Source of the DNA: Pseudomonadota bacterium
Lineage (GTDB): Bacteria; Pseudomonadota; Gammaproteobacteria; Berkiellales; Berkiellaceae
Direction: 5' to 3'
NCBI GenBank assembly: GCA_018241965.1
Contig: JAFECS010000003.1
Span: forward strand, 1-64,000
DNA: 64,000 nucleotides
Position numbers and translations under genes: made by a program. Of this stretch, positions 16,807 through 25,682 are shown one piece after another (the first letter of the stretch is position 1; the number at the start of each line of letters is the position of its first letter). Under the pieces are notes generated by a model. That model worked only from the letters and a program-made list of their open reading frames with translations. It was not told where the DNA came from and ran no database searches.

Positions 16807-17898
16807 TTATTTTGAGCGCAACAACATATTTAACAGTAATATTATTGAAGGGGTTGTGATGAGAATCGCAGCGATAATAGCAAACAAAATACGATGCTTT
16901 ATTTGTTTGGCTAAATGCAGCAAATAATAAAATGGATGTTTATAAATATAGGTTTTTAGAATTATACTAGTTACTTGTTTAGGTTTGCCCCCAATCCCTT
17001 CTTCATGAATGCGTATACTAGGAGCATGATTAGCTTCAATGATTACACCACCATTTGGGATTAACGGCTGATTAATATCTTTACAAAGAACATCTAGGCC
17101 GACCAAACTTAATCCTAGGGTTTTTGCTACATTTAGGAATAGTTTTTTGTTTTCTTTATGCATGGTGATAGGCTGTGATTTTAATTCACCACCTCTTGAA
17201 GAATTGCAGGTGTAGTTTATTTGAACTCTTTGGTCATTCTCTGGAACACTTTCTTTCGTGAGCCCTTGATTACCTAGGCAAAAATTTGTTTCATAGTCAA
17301 AAAGGATCGGTTGTAATAGAGAACTTGTATTACTGCGGTCGATATTTTTAATGTGAGCCAGCTCTTCGATTGTATTTTTTCCATTTCCAATAACAAAGGC
17401 AGGGTAACGTGCAATCACATCTAGTATTTTTCCATTAAAAATGAGTACTCGATAATCTGTTAAATTTGCATGATATTCCTCTACCAATAAAAATGGATAT
17501 ACTTTTATTAAAAGGTCACAAATTTTTGTCAACTCTTTTATATTTGGAATACAACAAATAACATCTATACCTTTGCTTGACCATAATACGGGTTTAACCA
17601 CCAACGGAAACTTTAATTCACTGATAATGGTGACTAAGGTATCAATGTTGTATTTTGAACCATCTATTAAACGGGCTTTAGGAACTGGGATCCCTGCATC
17701 TCTCAATATGTTATTAATCCAGTATTTATTCGTACACATGAATGAACTGGTACTGTTATTATTTGGAGTGGCTTTATCAAAAAAATAATAGATCTTTTTT
17801 CCAAAGGTGAGTTTTAATCCTTCAATAGCCTCACATTCTGCAACGGGCAGTCGAAGCTTTAAAGCACTGTTATAATACCATTGTGAATTAGGATCCAT
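16807..17898 (-). CDS. ATP-grasp ligase, cyanophycin-synthetase/GshF-like, membrane-tailed
   Basis: A 363-residue ATP-grasp enzyme that joins a carboxylate to an amine through an acyl phosphate. PLVVKPVLWSSKGIDV (98-113) is the ATP-binding Lys strand, DYRVLIFNGKILDVIARYPA and VIGNGKNTIEEL are typical of cyanophycin synthetase and bifunctional glutathione synthetase, and IIEANHAPSIRIHE near 290 is the Mg-binding block. The Mur-ligase half of cyanophycin synthetase is missing. A C-terminal hydrophobic segment (about 338-358) would tether it to the membrane. It is the first gene of the six-gene operon. Substrates cannot be told from sequence. Confidence 0.85.
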   Translation of the reverse strand: MDPNSQWYYNSALKLRLPVAECEAIEGLKLTFGKKIYYFFDKATPNNNSTSSFMCTNKYWINNILRDAGIPVPKARLIDGSKYNIDTLVTIISELKFPLVVKPVLWSSKGIDVICCIPNIKELTKICDLLIKVYPFLLVEEYHANLTDYRVLIFNGKILDVIARYPAFVIGNGKNTIEELAHIKNIDRSNTSSLLQPILFDYETNFCLGNQGLTKESVPENDQRVQINYTCNSSRGGELKSQPITMHKENKKLFLNVAKTLGLSLVGLDVLCKDINQPLIPNGGVIIEANHAPSIRIHEEGIGGKPKQVTSIILKTYIYKHPFYYLLHLAKQIKHRILFAIIAAILITTPSIILLLNMLLRSK

Positions 17899-18010
17899 TG
17901 TAAATTAAGCCCCATACCAGATATTTAGTTGGCTAAGCAATATCGTGGTTATTCTATTAATATTATTAGAGTATAGCAACGGGTTTGGTCTTCTTGGCCC
18001 AAGGAAGTTT

Positions 18011-18904
18011 ATGCAGATTAGTTCGGCGTTTATCGCTAACATTCAAGATATCTACAAAGAAGCAGGCCTAACCTGGTTAAAGCATTTGCCTGCACTACTG
18101 GATAGGCTCTGCCAGAAAAGAGGGCTTCGCTTTTTGACCGCAATGCCAACGCTCACCTACAATTTTGTTGGTTTAGTTGAAGTAATGGCCACAAAAGAAA
18201 CGGCTATAATCAAAATGGCACCAACCAATGAATATGTTATTAAAGAAGCAAAATGGTTAGAGCGCTTCCATGAAGGTGTTGCTAAAGTATTTTGGATTGA
18301 TGAAGAACATCATGCTTTTTTGATGGAACATCTTATTCCAGGCAAGCCGCTAAAGACGCTGGTATCTTCAGATGATGACCAGGCCACCAGAATAATTTGT
18401 CAAACAATACGCACAATACACGCTCAAAAAGTTGAAACAAAAGGATATAAACACTTATCAGAGCTTGCACACAGTTTTGTTGCTTTAGAAGGTCGTGTGG
18501 AGACATCTTTGTTATCGCAAGCTAAAGCGTGGTTTGCAGATCTTACTCAGGATAAAAGCCAAGATGTATTACTGCATGGTGATTTACATCACGATAATAT
18601 TTTATCAAGTAATACGCAATGGAAGGCAATTGATCCGCATGGGTATGTTGGTGATCCTGCCTTTGAAGTGGGACCTATGATCTATAACCCAGGAGATTGT
18701 TTTCCTCATGAAAAGGACATGACAGTTATCATTGAAAGGCGACTGAAAATTTTGACGGAAGAACTTCGCTTTGATGCAAAGCGCATTAAAGCGTGGACCT
18801 TTTGCATGAGCATGTTATCCATTGCCTGGACGGTAGAAGATCATGGCGATGTGCCTGCATTTGAACTCATGGTTGCAAATATCATTGATAAGGTAAAGAT
18901 ATAA
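18011..18904 (+). CDS. APH(6)/hydroxyurea-kinase-like phosphotransferase
   Basis: A 297-residue small-molecule kinase of the aminoglycoside/hydroxyurea phosphotransferase family. The Brenner-type catalytic loop LHGDLHHDNIL carries the catalytic Asp, followed by AIDPHGYVGDPAFEVG with the metal-binding Asp. APH(6) enzymes inactivate streptomycin by phosphorylation, but many chromosomal relatives have no known substrate. The start at 18011 has AAGGAAG just upstream; an upstream in-frame ATG lacks a binding site. The gene is divergent from the ATP-grasp operon with a 112-base promoter gap, so it may provide self-protection or modify the operon's product. Confidence 0.83.
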   Translation: MQISSAFIANIQDIYKEAGLTWLKHLPALLDRLCQKRGLRFLTAMPTLTYNFVGLVEVMATKETAIIKMAPTNEYVIKEAKWLERFHEGVAKVFWIDEEHHAFLMEHLIPGKPLKTLVSSDDDQATRIICQTIRTIHAQKVETKGYKHLSELAHSFVALEGRVETSLLSQAKAWFADLTQDKSQDVLLHGDLHHDNILSSNTQWKAIDPHGYVGDPAFEVGPMIYNPGDCFPHEKDMTVIIERRLKILTEELRFDAKRIKAWTFCMSMLSIAWTVEDHGDVPAFELMVANIIDKVKI

Positions 18905-18907
18905 TAT

Positions 18908-19960
18908 TTAGTCAACGACTAAGTTAACATCCATAATACCCATTTCAATAAGTGCAGCGAAAATGCCATCTTTTTTATCGCAGCTTAGTTTTGCTTTAAT
19001 TCTAAAAATATAATCTGCAGCGGTGGGGATTTGGATATCCAATGATTTAGCAATTTCAGCCAGTGTGTATCCTTGAAGCAATAGTTGACAGCACTTATAT
19101 TCTTGCCTGGATAAAGTCGAAAGAGGGAAATATAAATCATCTATAAATGAAGCGGCTAGTTGGCCTTCTGTGATGTCCTCATGTAGTGCAGGGAAATAAT
19201 AATTTACCGCCCCACGTTTAGCAGCTTGAGCAAATAAGTCACTTTTGCTTTTGCAACCCCATTCTTTTTTAATATTAGATATATACATAAAGACTGTCTT
19301 GGGGGATAAGGAATCCGAATCACCCATTTCTTTGTTAGAAAGGCCATGTAAAAGACCATTCAAATAACTCTTTTCCTTAGGGCTTAAGGTAGATAAGGAA
19401 GGATCTAGTAGCGCTTCTTTATCAAGTAAGGAATATTTTTTGTCAAATTCTCTTTTTTGGGTCATATATTGTGGAGGCATAATGCGTTGTTCTTTTGCAA
19501 TTTCAATGAGCTTGAGCGCTAATGAATCTGAAAAATATTTTCCAAAACGTTTTAAAAGAACAATGTTATTAGAATAAAATTCCATACTATGATTATTATC
19601 TGGACGCATGGCAAATTCATAAATGACAGTTTTATCTTTTTGATGTTCGATATAAGTGAGAAAATTGCCGAGATTTTGCGTGTGGGCCATGGCCAAGACT
19701 TCGTTAGGTAATAGATTATCATAAGCGTGCCAGCCATCTTTTAGGTAAAATCCGCGTAAGGTGCCTTCATGGTTAAACCAAGTTTCATAGTAAGCTGCAT
19801 TGGTATGTAGGGTGAATCCTGAACTATCATGATAATTTTCACCATAGCAAAAATAGCTAATACCTAATTTTTCAAGTGGTTTTATCATTTTTTGAATATT
19901 GCTTTGCGCTTCATAGGAAATATGATTTTTAGGTAAACAAGCATTAGCAACATCTGACAT
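18908..19960 (-). CDS. LuxR-family regulator with two C-terminal HTH domains
   Basis: A 350-residue regulator. Residues ~10-170 form a ligand-domain-like region shared with the proteins at 31838 and 47678 (HISY...GISYFCYG...GFTLHTN...YYETWF). Two LuxR-type helix-turn-helix domains then follow: 189-252 (TLSPKEKSYLNGLLHGLSNKE) and 280-342 (TLSRQEYKCCQLLLQGYTLAE). Most LuxR proteins have one. The first deviates from consensus (GDSDSLSPKTVFMYI), so it may have lost DNA binding. No LuxI synthase is in the window. The gene ends 3 bases from the convergent kinase gene. Confidence 0.87.
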   Translation of the reverse strand: MSDVANACLPKNHISYEAQSNIQKMIKPLEKLGISYFCYGENYHDSSGFTLHTNAAYYETWFNHEGTLRGFYLKDGWHAYDNLLPNEVLAMAHTQNLGNFLTYIEHQKDKTVIYEFAMRPDNNHSMEFYSNNIVLLKRFGKYFSDSLALKLIEIAKEQRIMPPQYMTQKREFDKKYSLLDKEALLDPSLSTLSPKEKSYLNGLLHGLSNKEMGDSDSLSPKTVFMYISNIKKEWGCKSKSDLFAQAAKRGAVNYYFPALHEDITEGQLAASFIDDLYFPLSTLSRQEYKCCQLLLQGYTLAEIAKSLDIQIPTAADYIFRIKAKLSCDKKDGIFAALIEMGIMDVNLVVD

Positions 19961-20324
19961 AAATAATCCCCGAGCTAAAATAGTAAAAGATGCAATTACA
20001 GGTCTTCGTAGTTTTGTTTTTGACGTAAAATATAGTTACTTTTATGCTACATAACTTTCTAAAGGGGGTCAATCAATTGAACACTGTAAATACTCAATTT
20101 TTGCCCTTTTATCGGATTAATTGATATTAATAGATTTTTTATGGCAAAAAACGCTTTATAAATCAAAGCAATTATTGATTGCCAGCGCGAATAAAAAAGA
20201 TTGTATTTACATGAGATAAGGCTGTTCGTTTTAACAAGAAAAACCTGTAAAGACCGACAACATAAAATATTTAAAACCAAGCCCGCTATACTTTCACATT
20301 AGAGCATTTGTAGGCTGATTGTTA
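19961..20324. other. 364-base gap between LuxR and LonB-like genes
   Basis: This divergent spacer must hold the promoters of both flanking genes. It is very AT-rich. I see no further gene, no strong hairpin and no recognisable binding site in it. Confidence 0.5.
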
Positions 20325-22649
20325 ATGAAAAACCTTGTCCCTCTAACGCCATTGCAACTTCGTCCAGGGTGCGACCCTCAGCTATTAAATTTCACAACAA
20401 CAGCACAAATTACAGATTTTGTTGAATATATTGGGCAAACAAGAGCGCTTGAAGCCTTGGCCTTTGGTATCAATATGAGAACAAAGTCTTACCATTTGTT
20501 CGCTTCGGCGCCTTCTGGTTTGGGAAAGCATTATTTTATTCGTCATTACCTAGACAAGGTTGCCTTCAAAGAGCCTGCGCCCTCTGATTGGTGTTATGTC
20601 AATAATTTTAAAGATCCGCAATTGCCTATAGCGCTAGAATTTCCCCCCGGCGAAGGGGATGTATTTAAACAAAATATGAAAAATTTTATTGAACAATTGC
20701 AGTCGGCCATTCCTGCTATGTTCGCCAGCAAGGAGTATCGCACCATTATTGAGAAAATTGAGCTTAAGTATAAGAACAAAGAAGAAAGATTAATGAAAAA
20801 AATTGAAAATGATGCCAAAGCAACGGATTTGACAATCATTCGATATTCCGGAGGATATGAAGTTATTCCTTTGGTGAACAATGAGAAGATGACAAAAGAA
20901 CAAATAGATAAATTAGATGAAAAAGATAAAAAAGAATTAAACATTAAAATTAACAAGATAATGAATCGTTTAGAAAAAATTAAGGATGAAATGCCTCAAT
21001 GGTACAAAGAAAAACATATAAGACTAAAAGATGTAAAACATAATTTTGCTCATTCGTTGGTAGCCTCGATGATTGGGAAATTAAAAGAGCAACATAGCTC
21101 CCCAAAGGTTTTAAATTATTTGAGAGCTGTTCAGGAAGATATCATTGAATCACCAGAGCTTTTTACCAAGGAGGTTAGTAAAAACGGGAGTGAAAAATCA
21201 GAATTATGGCGCTATGAAGTAAATGTGATAATCAAAAGTGATAAAGATGGCCATGCCCCCGTTGTTTTTGAGCGCAACCCCAATTATGCTAATTTAATTG
21301 GGCAGTTGGAAGGTTCTACTCAACATGGCAACATTATTAGCGATTTTACCTTAATAAAGCCAGGTGCGCTGCATAAAGCCAATGGTGGCTATTTAATGTT
21401 AGATATGAGAAATTTAAATAAAGATCCCCACGCTTGGGAAAGTTTAAAAAGAATCTTGCTTGCACAAAAAATAAATATCGAACCTATACATTCTCAAAGT
21501 AACATTGGCTCAAGTCAATTACACCCAGAACCCATTCCGATGACAGCCAAAGTGGTTTTGCTAGGTAATAGATATCTATATGACGATCTTGGAGAAGATA
21601 CAGATTTTATTAAATTATTCCATGTGTTTGTTGATTTTGAAACTACACTTGAACGTACCGAAGAACATATTCAACAATTTACTTCCTATGTGGCTAGAAT
21701 GATTAAAAAGAGAAAACTGGGTGCTTTTCATCGAGACGCCATGACTTGCATTATTGAACACTGCATTCGATTAACAGGGGATTCAAGAAAGATTTCACTA
21801 CAACGAAGTAGCCTTGTAGAAATTATAGAAGAAGCGCGCTATTGGGCCAATAAGCATACTCGTGAAGTTGTTTATAAAGAGGATGTCCAAAAGGCTATTG
21901 AGGCAAAAATAAAAAGGATAGATAAAATTCGAAAAGAATACTATGAGGATATTTTTTCCAAGAATATTTTGATTGATATTGAAGGAGAAGTCGTAGGTCA
22001 GGTAAACGGCCTGTCGGTCATAGAGGTGCCGAATTTTGCTTTTGGTTTGCCCACCAGGATTACAGCAACCACCCGCTCGGGTAAGGAATCGATGGTCGAC
22101 ATACAAAGAGAAGTGAATTTGGGTGGTTCTATTCACTCAAAAGGGGTGCTGATATTATCTGGATTTTTAAAAGGGCGCTACGCTAAAGATGTTCCGTTAT
22201 TTTTATCTGCAAGTCTGGTGATGGAACAAACCTATGGGTTGGTTGAAGGTGATAGTGCTTCGCTTGCTGAAGTCTGTGCTTTGATTTCATCTCTTGCCAA
22301 TATTCCCATATTTCAACATTTCGCTGTGACGGGCTCTATGAACCAACATGGGTTTGTACAGGCGATTGGGGGGGCAAATGAAAAAATTGAAGGTTTTTTT
22401 GATATATGTTCACATTTTGGATTAACAGGTAAGCAAGGCGTCATCATCCCGCAAGCCAATGTTAAAAATTTAATGCTTAAACAAGAAGTGGTTGATGCTT
22501 GCGACAAAGGTCTTTTTCATGTTTATGCCATTAATACCATTGATGAAGCCTTATTCTTGCTCACAGGTATAGCGCCAGATGAAATTCAACACTTATGTGA
22601 AACCACTTTAAAACATTATGCTACCTTGCGAAAAGGTTTTTTTGAGTAG
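20325..22649 (+). CDS. LonB-like ATP-dependent protease
   Basis: A 774-residue protein with an N-terminal AAA+ region and C-terminal Lon protease domain, as in the LonB-like AAA_32 group of gammaproteobacteria. A Walker A-like SAPSGLGKH is near residue 67; the His in place of Thr/Ser is seen in this group. GGYLMLDMRN is the Walker B region. The protease dyad is visible as Ser in EGDSASLAEV and Lys in GGANEKIEGF. It degrades misfolded or regulatory proteins in the cytoplasm. A charged, helical insert lies at residues ~140-240. The ATG at 20325 is used; a TTG two codons earlier is possible. Confidence 0.9.
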   Translation: MKNLVPLTPLQLRPGCDPQLLNFTTTAQITDFVEYIGQTRALEALAFGINMRTKSYHLFASAPSGLGKHYFIRHYLDKVAFKEPAPSDWCYVNNFKDPQLPIALEFPPGEGDVFKQNMKNFIEQLQSAIPAMFASKEYRTIIEKIELKYKNKEERLMKKIENDAKATDLTIIRYSGGYEVIPLVNNEKMTKEQIDKLDEKDKKELNIKINKIMNRLEKIKDEMPQWYKEKHIRLKDVKHNFAHSLVASMIGKLKEQHSSPKVLNYLRAVQEDIIESPELFTKEVSKNGSEKSELWRYEVNVIIKSDKDGHAPVVFERNPNYANLIGQLEGSTQHGNIISDFTLIKPGALHKANGGYLMLDMRNLNKDPHAWESLKRILLAQKINIEPIHSQSNIGSSQLHPEPIPMTAKVVLLGNRYLYDDLGEDTDFIKLFHVFVDFETTLERTEEHIQQFTSYVARMIKKRKLGAFHRDAMTCIIEHCIRLTGDSRKISLQRSSLVEIIEEARYWANKHTREVVYKEDVQKAIEAKIKRIDKIRKEYYEDIFSKNILIDIEGEVVGQVNGLSVIEVPNFAFGLPTRITATTRSGKESMVDIQREVNLGGSIHSKGVLILSGFLKGRYAKDVPLFLSASLVMEQTYGLVEGDSASLAEVCALISSLANIPIFQHFAVTGSMNQHGFVQAIGGANEKIEGFFDICSHFGLTGKQGVIIPQANVKNLMLKQEVVDACDKGLFHVYAINTIDEALFLLTGIAPDEIQHLCETTLKHYATLRKGFFE

Positions 22650-22752
22650 TAGAGGGTAACAACTAGTCCTCTGTGTGCCTTGCAGTATTGTTTTTAACAT
22701 AACAAACTAGTAAGCTTGCCTATTAATTAAAAATTCTCAAGGTTTTTATAGC

Positions 22753-23835
22753 ATGTCACTTTCTGGCGCAACGCATCCTAACATTACCAAATTGGCTTTG
22801 CTTATTGAAGAAAACAAACTCGATGAGGCCATCGAGGCGATTTCCGCGGAGCGCGAAATGGCTTTAGCGAATGAATACTTTCATATTATTTTTAGTCGAA
22901 GCATACCACAATTATGGGTTACTTTTTTAGGCAATGAATATTTAAACAGCATATTATTACCAAAAGATTTACTTTTTATTCTTGAAAGCACAAAAGCGCA
23001 ACTAGCAATACTTTCAATAAAAGATCTATTGCGCAGTGCTTGGCAAGCAGTTGTTTTAACAATGATTAAAAATAGAAGTTGGTGTCAAGCAGTAAGTTAT
23101 GCCTATTTTATGAGTTTCCTTGAACATGACTCTACTTTAGCAGAGTATATGACCGGTACCGCTTCTTTTTTAACGCATCTTGATTTTTATCATGTTGGCA
23201 AATTAGCCAAAATGCTCCCATTTTATTTAAATGCTATTTTAGAGACACTCAACTGTGTTTATCAAGCAGATGATAAGCAAGGTTGTTGGGTAACGCAATC
23301 GGTTAAAAGCATGATAAAAGCTAATGTCAATGTCATTGGCATCTTAGAGCAGACACCGGGTTTTGAACCGCTGCGTTTACTATTAATGAGAGAATTTGAA
23401 AGAGATAAATTTTTTGCTCTAACCGTGTTAAGCAATGTTGGGCTTTATCAATTGTTATTTAAAAGAGTAATAGGTGCACAAAGACATCCTTTATTCAAAG
23501 ATCAGGATTATTTGTATTTAGCAGAACACTTTCGTTTATCGGAACCTAATATTTCAAATGAATATCTTAGTTTTTGCCCTCAGCCTTTTATTGAATCTAT
23601 AATCGAGGGGCTTAATGAACTAGAGCTTAACGGGCAAGATGATGAGGAGCCAAGAACTACAGCTCAAACGCTTGAGGATTTAGTTGCTGGCATCTTTGAC
23701 GATCCTGCATCTAACATGACGCCGTTATATGTAACAAGACAAGCTGCTGAGCCTTTTCCTGAGATCGATAACCAGAGCATAGCTGAACTCACTGAAAGAC
23801 CAGCCACACCAGGCTTGGATAGGTTTAACAAGTAA
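22753..23835 (+). CDS. Unknown helical protein, 360 aa
   Basis: I do not recognise this protein. It is soluble, largely helical, with no signal peptide and no catalytic signature. Residues 1-300 look like an alpha-alpha solenoid without a clear repeat period. The C-terminal 60 residues are acidic and Pro-rich (DDEEPRTTAQTLEDL and following), probably disordered. Acidic C-termini are seen in Dot/Icm effectors, but this is weak. It follows the LonB-like gene by 103 bases and converges on the DUF302 gene. Codon use looks like its neighbours. Confidence 0.75.
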   Translation: MSLSGATHPNITKLALLIEENKLDEAIEAISAEREMALANEYFHIIFSRSIPQLWVTFLGNEYLNSILLPKDLLFILESTKAQLAILSIKDLLRSAWQAVVLTMIKNRSWCQAVSYAYFMSFLEHDSTLAEYMTGTASFLTHLDFYHVGKLAKMLPFYLNAILETLNCVYQADDKQGCWVTQSVKSMIKANVNVIGILEQTPGFEPLRLLLMREFERDKFFALTVLSNVGLYQLLFKRVIGAQRHPLFKDQDYLYLAEHFRLSEPNISNEYLSFCPQPFIESIIEGLNELELNGQDDEEPRTTAQTLEDLVAGIFDDPASNMTPLYVTRQAAEPFPEIDNQSIAELTERPATPGLDRFNK

Positions 23836-23843
23836 GACTGCTG

Positions 23844-24239
23844 TTATAAGGCGCGCATAACATTTTCAAGGCGTTGTGTTACTTGAGCAGCAATATTGTT
23901 AATTTGTGGATTTTCAACAAGCAAAACCATGGCGTTAGGATCCATAAATTCAACAAAAACTGAGCCGCTTGCATCTTGGCGAACAACAACATTACAGGGC
24001 AACAATAATCCAATGCTTTGCTCAATTTCCAATACTTGGTGCGCAAAGGGGGGATTACATGCGCCTAAGATACGGTAGGGTGGCATATCTTTATTGAGTT
24101 TTTTCTTCAAGGTGGCTGCCACATCTATCTCGGTTAACACGCCAAAGCCTTCAGTTTGTAGAGCAGCGGTTACTTTTTGTAAGGCTTCATTAAATGAATA
24201 GGGTACTTTTTTGCCAAAGCCGTATTTGTTTTTCATCAT
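23844..24239 (-). CDS. DUF302 domain protein
   Basis: A 131-residue protein of the DUF302 family. It shows the characteristic order FNEALQKVTAALQTEGFGVL, then YRILGACNPPFAHQVLE, then IGLLLPCNVVVRQD. The family is widespread and forms a small alpha/beta domain whose role is not known; some members are linked to heavy-metal or stress loci. Two Cys in GACNPP and LPCNVVV are conserved in the family and may bind something. It has no signal peptide. Its upstream neighbour on the same strand ends 59 bases before it. Confidence 0.85.
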   Translation of the reverse strand: MMKNKYGFGKKVPYSFNEALQKVTAALQTEGFGVLTEIDVAATLKKKLNKDMPPYRILGACNPPFAHQVLEIEQSIGLLLPCNVVVRQDASGSVFVEFMDPNAMVLLVENPQINNIAAQVTQRLENVMRAL

Positions 24240-24298
24240 AGGTTCCTTTAATAAGGTGCTCTAATAGCATAGAAAATAAAATTTGCTTAGGCAACTCT

Positions 24299-25564
24299 TT
24301 ACCTGTAATTAAACCGCCCATATGTTTTGTTTTTGGTAAAAAATTCATGTTCTTTGGGCAAAGAATCTTTGGCCAAAAATTCCTCCCAGTCTTGGTTGAC
24401 AAAACAAAACCCACTGCCAGAAGCTAAGCTAACATTACTGGCAGCAAACAAAACTGTATTTGCATTAGTATTTAGAACAGTGTGAATCATGAAAGCCGCT
24501 TCGCTGTTTTTGAAATCGATTATCAGTTGGTTCACATTTAGTGAAAATAACCTTGGGTTTTCATCAATATTGATTGTGAGGATGTTGCAAGACTGTGCGA
24601 ATGAAATATTTTGGCGCTGTAATGCCCAAGCGAAAGAGGTTAGTGTGTGATCATTTAGTAAAAAATTAAAAGTAAGCTGATTACTTCCATGCTGGTTGTG
24701 TATTAAAGATATGTAAAAAGTCACTTCGGAAAAGCGCATTTTTCGCTGTAAGGGAATGAATACATCTTGTTCATCAAGACGTAGCTTCATGTCAGATAAA
24801 ACGCCAAGAGTATAAATTTGCGATAATCTTATCAATTCTTCATGAAGATTGCCAACAACGCGGTTACGTGGATCGCAGATCCATAATTGTCCACTGGAAA
24901 AATCTCGGTATACACTGAAGGTATGCCCACCTCCATTTGGTAAAGTTGTACGGTATTGACGCACGGAGCCATTTGGCAAGATACCATTTTCAGTTAAATG
25001 ACGGAGCAAAGCACAGCTTATTAATGCTTTATGACGGCACACCAGCAGTTTTAATTTAATTAAATCATCCAGTAGTAAGCTAGGCGCGCTATTTTGTTGC
25101 GTGTAAATTAGACGAAGAAAATTGTTTAGTTCGAAATCTATTCTCGCTTCTGTTTGTGTAACATGCTCACCGGGTATTCTGGTAATGTTATTGATGATAT
25201 TGCAAACAATTTTGAGCACTTGATCTATTGTCTTACCTTGGCATAAAACAAGCGCTTGGTGTTTAAGCTCCGCGATGGCCATAGAATGCTCATCAAAAAA
25301 CAATTTTTCACGCAGGGTGGGGTGAGATCCTAATGATACCCATCGATGCTCACCATTTCTAACCCAATTAACCTCAGTAGTAACAAGGTGCCATTGCTGG
25401 CTAAGGAATGACATATATTCTATGTATCCGTAGACCATGGCCGAGAGCCCAGAACGAGAAAAGGGAATTGTTAAATGAGGTATAAATACGCTATAGGGGC
25501 CGAGGGCTGCCATGTTGTAACCTTGTAAGGTTGAGGAAAAATGGGATCCTATCGCATATGGCAT
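24299..25564 (-). CDS. Unknown protein with a transglutaminase-like Cys-His-Asp pattern
   Basis: A 421-residue protein without a recognised family. The central part shows a pattern of transglutaminase-like enzymes: CRHKALISCALLRHL with Cys176 at a helix start, GGGHTFSVYRD with His214 and LWICDPRNR with Asp231. Spacing (38 and 17 residues) and the strand-like surroundings fit that fold. Such folds act as proteases, transglutaminases or deamidases. The N-terminal 170 residues and C-terminal 190 match nothing that I know. No signal peptide is present; delivery into a host cell is possible but not shown. Confidence 0.62.
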   Translation of the reverse strand: MPYAIGSHFSSTLQGYNMAALGPYSVFIPHLTIPFSRSGLSAMVYGYIEYMSFLSQQWHLVTTEVNWVRNGEHRWVSLGSHPTLREKLFFDEHSMAIAELKHQALVLCQGKTIDQVLKIVCNIINNITRIPGEHVTQTEARIDFELNNFLRLIYTQQNSAPSLLLDDLIKLKLLVCRHKALISCALLRHLTENGILPNGSVRQYRTTLPNGGGHTFSVYRDFSSGQLWICDPRNRVVGNLHEELIRLSQIYTLGVLSDMKLRLDEQDVFIPLQRKMRFSEVTFYISLIHNQHGSNQLTFNFLLNDHTLTSFAWALQRQNISFAQSCNILTINIDENPRLFSLNVNQLIIDFKNSEAAFMIHTVLNTNANTVLFAASNVSLASGSGFCFVNQDWEEFLAKDSLPKEHEFFTKNKTYGRFNYR

Positions 25565-25682
25565 GGATTAAAAGTCAAAAATATTGATAGTGTATTGATT
25601 TGATTAAAAGCGTTGCTCGGCTTAGCATGAGAGAAGGAATGACCATTTTATTAGTTAATTTACTTTCTTTTGCAAACATAAT

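Noticed and set aside
12675..17898. Leucine, lysine or homocitrate pathway as explanation of the operon
   Set aside because: There is no aconitase-like gene, the aldolase resembles DmpG rather than isopropylmalate or homocitrate synthase, and the ATP-grasp and RraA genes have no role there.
20059..20280. A 73-residue frame in the LuxR/LonB spacer
   Set aside because: No ribosome binding site or motif; composition looks like AT-rich spacer.
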